This document shows positions 5,267 through 9,096 of a stretch of 9,096 nucleotides of DNA, piece by piece. The stretch lies in contig JAOUJL010000050.1 in assembly GCA_029883255.1 (NCBI GenBank), forward strand, positions 1-9,096, written 5' to 3'. The translations under genes and the position numbers were made by a program. The notes under the pieces are model-generated. The model was not told the DNA's origin. It saw only the letters and a list, made by a program, of their open reading frames with translations, and made no database searches. Position 1 is the first letter of the stretch, and each line of letters opens with the position of its first letter. The stretch is from Candidatus Bathyarchaeota archaeon. GTDB lineage: Archaea > Thermoproteota > Bathyarchaeia > Bathyarchaeales > Bathyarchaeaceae.

Positions 5267-5791
5267 TCAAGTGTTTGCCGATGAAATTTTATCTGTTTTA
5301 GCCAAGCCCCGCAACCTTTCTACGCCGCGAATTTCCTTGACGGATTTACCTACTGTCCTTGGAACAAGTTTTTCCCAATCTTTATCTTCTACTATCATTC
5401 TCCTAATTTTTCTAGCAGAATAACGCCCAAACATGGGATGTTCTCTCACAGGGATTTCAAAAAGGTCAAAACACTGTTTTACCCAGAGGCTTCTTGTGAA
5501 AACAACGTCAAATTTTGCTTTGTTCAAAATGCTCTTAACCCAACGTTCACAATTAAAGACGTCAGGAACCCCGATTATTTCATATCTTTCTTCTTTAACA
5601 CTTTCTTTTTCTAAAGATCTTTTGATCATCTCTTTTCTTTCTTCAAACGTAAATGGGTTTCTTTCAGTAAAGGATTCCCGCAAACTTCCTATTACGACAG
5701 TTACGTTTTCACATCTTTCTAAGATCCATTTTATGGCTTTTAGATGCCCCAGATGAAAAGGTTGAAACCTCCCCACGAATAGGCCCTTCAC
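5267..5791 (-). CDS. nadM: Archaeal NMN adenylyltransferase
   Basis: A 174-residue nucleotidyltransferase of the archaeal NadM type, which joins ATP with nicotinamide mononucleotide (and usually nicotinate mononucleotide) to give NAD or its deamido form, in the cytoplasm. It shows the N-terminal GLFVGRFQPFHLGH (3-16) with the ATP-binding H-x-G-H at 13-16. The segment IGSLRESFTERNPFTFEERK (34-53) corresponds to the archaeal IGSAQ-SHT-ENPFT-GER motif. YSARKIRRM (124-132) corresponds to the ISxTxxR phosphate motif, and the typical archaeal ending GVERLRGLAKTDK (156-168) is present. The start is GTG (5791-5789) with GGCGGAG a few bases ahead, immediately before the family N-terminus. It follows the PncC gene by 28 bases, so the two probably form one NAD unit, although TTATTTTAAA in the gap could serve as an internal promoter. 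The SxR/SARKIR positions differ from the common consensus. Confidence 0.93.
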   Translation of the reverse strand: MKGLFVGRFQPFHLGHLKAIKWILERCENVTVVIGSLRESFTERNPFTFEERKEMIKRSLEKESVKEERYEIIGVPDVFNCERWVKSILNKAKFDVVFTRSLWVKQCFDLFEIPVREHPMFGRYSARKIRRMIVEDKDWEKLVPRTVGKSVKEIRGVERLRGLAKTDKISSANT

Positions 5792-5819
5792 AGTTCTCCG
5801 CCACTTTAAAATAACCTAT

Positions 5820-6302
5820 TCATAATTTCAATAAATATTTCTCCAGTGTGCTTAAAGCTGCATCTGAGAAACTCTTCTTGTTTTCATCCCGATTTCCATG
5901 AAAAACATATTTTTTAGATATAAGAGCACCCTTGATTGCCAATCCGATATAGACCAGACCAACAGGTTTTTCTGAAGTACCACCGCCAGGTCCGGCAATG
6001 CCGGTTGACGCCAAGCCTATATCAGTGCCTATTTCTCTTCTGACTCCCTGAGCCATTTCTTTACTAGTTTCAGAGCTCACCGCCCCATAATTTCTGAGGG
6101 TACTTTCCTTAACGGCTAAGAGATTCGTTTTTGCTTTGTTACTGTAAGAAATTATGGATCCTTCAAAATATTCAGAGCTGCTCGGAATATTTGTTATTCT
6201 ATGCGATATTAATCCCCCTGTAGCTGATTCAGCAACGCCTATCTTTAATTTATGCTTCTGTAACAAGTCTCCAATCTCTTCTTCTAGTAACTTTTCTTTC
6301 AC
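5820..6302 (-). CDS. pncC: NMN deamidase, CinA C-terminal domain protein
   Basis: A 160-residue stand-alone CinA C-terminal domain, the normal length for PncC-type enzymes, which convert nicotinamide mononucleotide to nicotinate mononucleotide and ammonia. Motifs: GVAESATGGLIS (22-33); YFEGSIISYSNKAK (45-58); YGAVSSETSKEMAQGVR (72-88); STGIAGPGGGTSEKPVGLVY (99-118); and the late FHGNRDENK (134-142), all in family order. The N-terminal molybdopterin-binding-like domain of full CinA is absent. The start is GTG (6302-6300) behind a very strong CGGAGGGG (6307-6314), which fixes it. It is followed after 28 bases by nadM, which uses the same substrate, supporting a role in NAD recycling rather than in DNA uptake, for which the family was first named. 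Activity itself is inferred from the family. Confidence 0.9.
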   Translation of the reverse strand: MKEKLLEEEIGDLLQKHKLKIGVAESATGGLISHRITNIPSSSEYFEGSIISYSNKAKTNLLAVKESTLRNYGAVSSETSKEMAQGVRREIGTDIGLASTGIAGPGGGTSEKPVGLVYIGLAIKGALISKKYVFHGNRDENKKSFSDAALSTLEKYLLKL

Positions 6303-6325
6303 ACCAACCCCTCCGAAATTGATGA

Positions 6326-6438
6326 TTATTGAAAAGAAGCCCTAAAAAGTTTTCCAACGAGGAAATCAAAAACTTCTTCGCTCTCCACGGCAATGACGTA
6401 CCAGATTCCACAGATTCTCAGCAACAAACGTAGATCAC
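6326..6438 (-). other. Small interrupted reading frame upstream of pncC
   Basis: On the minus strand GAGGAG (6444-6449) lies five bases before a GTG (6438-6436), an excellent start region, but that frame stops after MIYVCC (TGA 6420-6418). The -1 frame then runs on as LRICGIWYVIAVESEEVF and DFLVGKLFRASFQ to TAA at 6328-6326. A TATA-like AGTTTATC is correctly placed at 6472-6479. Either a small gene was broken by a one-base change, the real start is one of the TTG codons at 6427-6422 (33 residues), or it is a short leader peptide. It ends 23 bases before pncC. No family is recognised. Confidence 0.25.
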
Positions 6439-6471
6439 GTTAACTCCTCAGCTCTATGTTAAAGATTTGAA

Positions 6472-6479
6472 GATAAACT
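6472..6479 (-). promoter_or_regulatory. pncC: TATA-box candidate on the minus strand, ahead of the pncC-nadM unit
   Basis: AGTTTATC on the minus strand predicts transcription from about 6450, immediately before a GAGGAG motif at 6449-6444. It would serve the small interrupted frame and could drive pncC and nadM with a leader of some 150 bases. It is divergent from the proteasome gene promoter only about 30 bases away. Confidence 0.35.
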
Positions 6480-6504
6480 TTTTCGGCGTTAATCTATCGG
6501 AAAG

Positions 6505-6512
6505 TTTAAAAT
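6505..6512 (+). promoter_or_regulatory. TATA-box candidate for the proteasome beta gene
   Basis: TTTAAAAT, within AAAGTTTAAAATTTTG, is centred about 39 bases upstream of the GTG at 6548, giving a predicted leader of about 15 bases. No Shine-Dalgarno sequence precedes the GTG, consistent with a short-leader message. Confidence 0.45.
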
Positions 6513-6547
6513 TTTGTGGTTAGATTTAATAGTCTCTTAACCTGTTA

Positions 6548-7189
6548 GTGCATGAAACGGAGGAAACAAGATTGGATGAACGAGCACAGTCACGATATCT
6601 CTATGTTCCCGGCGCCACTACTATAGGTGTCGTCTGCTCGGACGGGGTGATCCTAGCCTCCGAAAAGAGGGTTTCATACGGCTACATGGTAGTTAGCCGA
6701 GTTGGAAAAAAGGTTTTCAAGATAACCGACAGAATTGGTGCAGCATGTGCAGGATTGGTTTCCGATATGCAAATCTTGGTTCATGAAATGGAGGCTTACG
6801 CAAATCTTTTCAGTCTCGACGCGGGAAGACCGATGCCTGTTAAGTCTGCTGCTAAACTGATGTCTAACTTACTCTTCAATCGACGGCTGACCCCACTGAT
6901 CACCCAGACTCTCATAGGTGGAATCGACGAAGAGGGAGCAGCCCTTTACGCACTGGACATACTAGGATCACTCCTCCCCGACAAATACGCCGCCGTAGGC
7001 TCCGGAGCAGCTATCGCCGTTGGAGTCTTAGAGGAAGGATACAGAGAGAACATGCCCATCGAGGAAGCGAAGGCGCTTGTGGTCAGAGCCATAAAATCAG
7101 CGGTAAGCCGAGATATCATGAGCGGCGACGGTGCGGATTTTTTTACCATCACTAAAGAAGGAATTCAAGAAGAATCCTTAAAGTTTTAG
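6548..7189 (+). CDS. psmB: Proteasome beta subunit lacking the catalytic threonine
   Basis: A 213-residue 20S proteasome beta-type subunit (N-terminal nucleophile hydrolase fold). It has beta rather than alpha features: no alpha-type N-terminal helix, the segment GATTIGVVCSDGVILASEKR (22-41), GKKVFKI (53-59), and SRDIMSGDGADF (187-198). Aligned with the Thermoplasma beta subunit TTTVGI, the residue at mature position 1 is Ala23, not threonine, while the partners Glu39 (position 17), Lys55 (position 33), the GSG serine (152) and Asp189 are kept. It is thus probably a structural, uncleaved subunit, like the second beta subunits I recall from Sulfolobus and thaumarchaea, working in mixed rings with an active subunit encoded elsewhere. 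The start is GTG at 6548; a 22-residue lead precedes the domain. Cytoplasmic. It is convergent with the ABC genes. Confidence 0.9.
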   Translation: MHETEETRLDERAQSRYLYVPGATTIGVVCSDGVILASEKRVSYGYMVVSRVGKKVFKITDRIGAACAGLVSDMQILVHEMEAYANLFSLDAGRPMPVKSAAKLMSNLLFNRRLTPLITQTLIGGIDEEGAALYALDILGSLLPDKYAAVGSGAAIAVGVLEEGYRENMPIEEAKALVVRAIKSAVSRDIMSGDGADFFTITKEGIQEESLKF

Positions 7190-7206
7190 CATTCAGCCAC
7201 CAGTAT

Positions 7207-7219
7207 GAAACACTGTTTC
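7207..7219. terminator. Weak hairpin between convergent genes
   Basis: GAAAC-ACT-GTTTC forms a 5-base-pair stem with a 3-base loop in the 36-base gap between the proteasome gene and the ABC ATPase gene. No long T-run follows on either strand, so this is only a possible 3' end signal. Confidence 0.25.
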
Positions 7220-7225
7220 TAGCAT

Positions 7226-7897
7226 TTACTCCTGCATAATTGAACCATCATGGATTCTATACGTTACATCCGCAAATTCGACCATTTTTTCGTCGTGTGT
7301 GGCAACTATTACAGCTGTTTTCTGTTTTCTGCTCATATCGGAAAGTAGTTTTATGATCTCACATCCTGTTTCGGAGTCGAGTTCACCTGTTGGTTCATCT
7401 GCAAGTATCAAAGACGGACTATTTGCAAGAGCCCTCGCAATCGCCACCCGTTGCATTTCTCCAGTGCTAAGTTCCTTTGGCCTGTGTTGAAGCCTATTTG
7501 CCAGCCCAACCGTTTCGAGGAGTTGAACAGCTCTTCGCCTTTGCGTCTCCTGAGAGATATTAGCTAGTGCCATTGGCAACTCAACGTTTTCAAGAGCCGT
7601 AAGTGTAGGCAACAGATTGAAGGTCTGAAAAATGAATCCAATGTTTTGAAGCCTTGTCTTTCTTCGTTCTTTTTCAGCCAGAAGCGAGGTATCTTCTTTA
7701 TTGATAAAGACTTTTCCAAATGTTGGATGGTCATTTAGTCCTATGAGGTTCAGGAGCGTGGTCTTTCCGGAGCCAGATGGTCCGTTAATCGCCACAAGGT
7801 TCGCTTTATCCACTTCAAGATTGACTTTGTTCACCGCTGTTATACGGGAGGAACCAAGGCGATATATGCGCGTTAACTCTAGTGTCCTTACAATCAA
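7226..7897 (-). CDS. ABC transporter ATPase, MacB/LolD type
   Basis: A 223-residue ATPase of the MacB/LolD/FtsE group, which powers mechanotransmission or export through a FtsX-like permease. Elements: aromatic/Arg region TRIYRLGSSRITAVNKVN; Walker A GPSGSGKT (39-46); Q-loop FQTFNLLP (90-97); signature LSTGEMQR (143-150), where the usual LSGGQ reads LSTGE; Walker B LILADE (163-168) with EPTGELD behind it; and the switch histidine in ATHDE (His201). All ATP-hydrolysis residues are intact and the length is normal. The start is TTG (7897-7895) overlapping the permease stop (TTGA), with GAGGTC seven bases ahead inside the permease gene, so the two are translationally coupled. It acts at the cytoplasmic face of the membrane as a dimer with the permease. 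The cargo is not indicated. Confidence 0.93.
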   Translation of the reverse strand: MIVRTLELTRIYRLGSSRITAVNKVNLEVDKANLVAINGPSGSGKTTLLNLIGLNDHPTFGKVFINKEDTSLLAEKERRKTRLQNIGFIFQTFNLLPTLTALENVELPMALANISQETQRRRAVQLLETVGLANRLQHRPKELSTGEMQRVAIARALANSPSLILADEPTGELDSETGCEIIKLLSDMSRKQKTAVIVATHDEKMVEFADVTYRIHDGSIMQE

Positions 7898-9063
7898 TAT
7901 TCTGACCTCAAAACTTCCGAAATGTTCGCGCTCATAGCACTTATGGCTGGAATGATGCCAGCAACACAGCTTATAATAAGAGTGGATGCCAAGATTTCAA
8001 CCATGAAAATGGGAGAAACTACGCCGAATAAGCCTTGGAAGAACAATGTAAGTGGAATGCGAGTGTAAATGCTCGCCAGAAAAAGCGTCGCAACCGTGCC
8101 TGCTAATATTCCGAGAAGCCCGCCAAACAAGCCTATCAAAGTGGTTTCAGTAATGACCATGCGGAAGATGGATTTTCTGGAGGCGCCTAGAGCACCCAAT
8201 GTGGCAAAATCTCTTCTCCTCTCAGAAACGTTCATTATGGCAACCGTTGTCACAAGGATCATGCTCAAAAAGAAGAGCATGCCCCTCATTCCCAGATTCC
8301 ACGTCTCGATATCAGAGAGAAGAGGCGCAATAATCTCGTTTCTCTCATCAGCCGTTAAAGCCTTAACACCTGTAATGTTCGCTTCGATGTTCTCCACAAC
8401 TTCTTTTCCCACACTTCCTTCTTCCGGCTCGACAACCATCATGTTAATCCATGAGGAATTTGTGGGAAAATATACGCATTGAGCTAGTCTGAGAGGCATG
8501 ATGATCACGCGAGCCAGAGTTGTTGAAGGGGTGTCGAGAATTCCTACAATTGTTAGGTTGTAATTTTTGATTCTTATTGTTGAGCCGAGGGCGAGGTTGT
8601 ATTGGTCAACAAGAGATGGACCGACTATGACTTCTTTCGCGCTTGAATTTGCTGATGGCCATCTTCCATCAGGTTTCAGAGGCGTAGATCCAACCAGAAT
8701 TCCCCATTTTTCAGAGGGTATTCCAATGCTGATGTTTGTTGGTACAAGTTGAATAGCATCTTCAAGTTCATAGCCGAAGAAGACTAGCATCGGAACCGCT
8801 GTTCTCACTCCTTCTATTCGCTTCACTTCGTCAACTGTATCTTCTGGAAGGTTTCCTCCACTTATCGGAAACGCTTGGACTACTATAGAGCCTTGGGCGA
8901 CGACGACAATGTTTCCGCTGAAGAATATGTTCATTTCTCTGATGATGGATGTGTATCTTGAAGTTGTCGCGCCAATGGTTACTATAAACATGACGGCTAG
9001 GGTGATGCCGAGGATGCAGAGTGAAGTTCTGAGGCGTCTACGAAGGAGATTTCGTAGGCACAT
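7894..9063 (-). CDS. ABC transporter permease, MacB/FtsX type
   Basis: A 389-residue membrane protein with the MacB/LolC layout. There is a short basic cytoplasmic start (NLLRRRLRTSL), a first membrane helix about 14-33, a large extracytoplasmic domain about 35-258 (the MacB periplasmic-core type, with LGSTIRIKNYNLTIVGIL, about 161-178, as the recognisable core strand pattern), and three C-terminal helices at about 262-279, 308-331 and 351-374. The cytoplasmic coupling segment SERRRDFATLGALGAS (280-295) is typical of FtsX/MacB permeases. The ATG at 9063 is the only normal start, because an in-frame TAA lies at 9096-9094; GCGGAGGAAC at 9084-9093 is rather far ahead. It overlaps the ATPase gene by four bases. 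Such half-permeases work as homodimers or with a second permease, which may lie beyond the right edge. Confidence 0.9.
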   Translation of the reverse strand: MCLRNLLRRRLRTSLCILGITLAVMFIVTIGATTSRYTSIIREMNIFFSGNIVVVAQGSIVVQAFPISGGNLPEDTVDEVKRIEGVRTAVPMLVFFGYELEDAIQLVPTNISIGIPSEKWGILVGSTPLKPDGRWPSANSSAKEVIVGPSLVDQYNLALGSTIRIKNYNLTIVGILDTPSTTLARVIIMPLRLAQCVYFPTNSSWINMMVVEPEEGSVGKEVVENIEANITGVKALTADERNEIIAPLLSDIETWNLGMRGMLFFLSMILVTTVAIMNVSERRRDFATLGALGASRKSIFRMVITETTLIGLFGGLLGILAGTVATLFLASIYTRIPLTLFFQGLFGVVSPIFMVEILASTLIISCVAGIIPAISAMSANISEVLRSEY

Positions 9064-9096
9064 AGTGGTGATCCGCGTAGTTTGTTCCTCCGCTTA

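Noticed and set aside
5202..5756. + strand frames opposite nadM
   Set aside because: They are antisense to the well-conserved NMN adenylyltransferase; no start signals or motifs.
6552..6554. ATG as start of the proteasome gene
   Set aside because: It is out of frame with the conserved subunit; the in-frame GTG at 6548 is the only fitting start.
1..9096. CRISPR array, insertion sequence, transposase or toxin-antitoxin pair
   Set aside because: No regularly spaced repeats, no terminal inverted repeats and no protein with such motifs were seen.

Overview
The window looks like a piece of an archaeal chromosome from the TACK side of the tree, most likely a Bathyarchaeia-like or Thaumarchaeota-related lineage. 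The grounds are an archaeal-type NMN adenylyltransferase, an archaeal COG2112 protein kinase, a proteasome beta subunit of the kind that carries alanine in place of the catalytic threonine (as I recall from Sulfolobus and thaumarchaeal second beta subunits), a tRNA-Pro with TATA-like boxA upstream, archaeal TATA boxes 20-35 bases ahead of several genes, and heavy use of GTG and TTG starts (7 of the 11 main genes). Lineage is an inference from remembered families; no search was run.

Layout. On the + strand at the left are a 4-oxalocrotonate tautomerase-like protein (45-245) and a class V PLP enzyme (308-1429). Directly after the PLP gene lies a 32-codon reading frame resembling the C-terminal tail of an archaeal tyrosine recombinase (1438-1536), and 17 bases further a complete tRNA-Pro(GGG) on the minus strand (1554-1632). 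This looks like a scar of an integrated element at a tRNA. The minus strand then carries an atypical protein kinase (1666-2448). A 586-base stretch without a convincing gene (2449-3034) holds opposing TATA boxes, a small hairpin and a start-less protein-like frame. It is followed by a + strand SAM hydrolase (3035-3847), closed by a clear hairpin terminator (3858-3875).

The middle is a minus-strand block. A coiled-coil plus winged-helix regulator (4532-5095) overlaps by four bases an unrecognised 210-residue protein (3903-4535). Upstream of them lies a two-gene NAD unit: NMN deamidase-like PncC/CinA-C (5820-6302) followed 28 bases later by NMN adenylyltransferase NadM (5267-5791). Both enzymes act on NMN, so the pair can either make NAD directly or divert NMN to the deamidated branch.

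The right side has the + strand proteasome beta subunit (6548-7189), convergent with a minus-strand MacB/LolCDE-like ABC exporter: an FtsX/MacB-type permease (7894-9063) overlapping by four bases its ATPase (7226-7897). The permease gene starts close to the window edge, so the operon probably continues outside.

Most genes are recognisable housekeeping or common accessory functions. The parts least explained are the regulator/unknown-protein pair, the integrase-like scar beside the tRNA, the 2449-3034 gap, and a small interrupted frame behind a perfect ribosome binding site just upstream of pncC.
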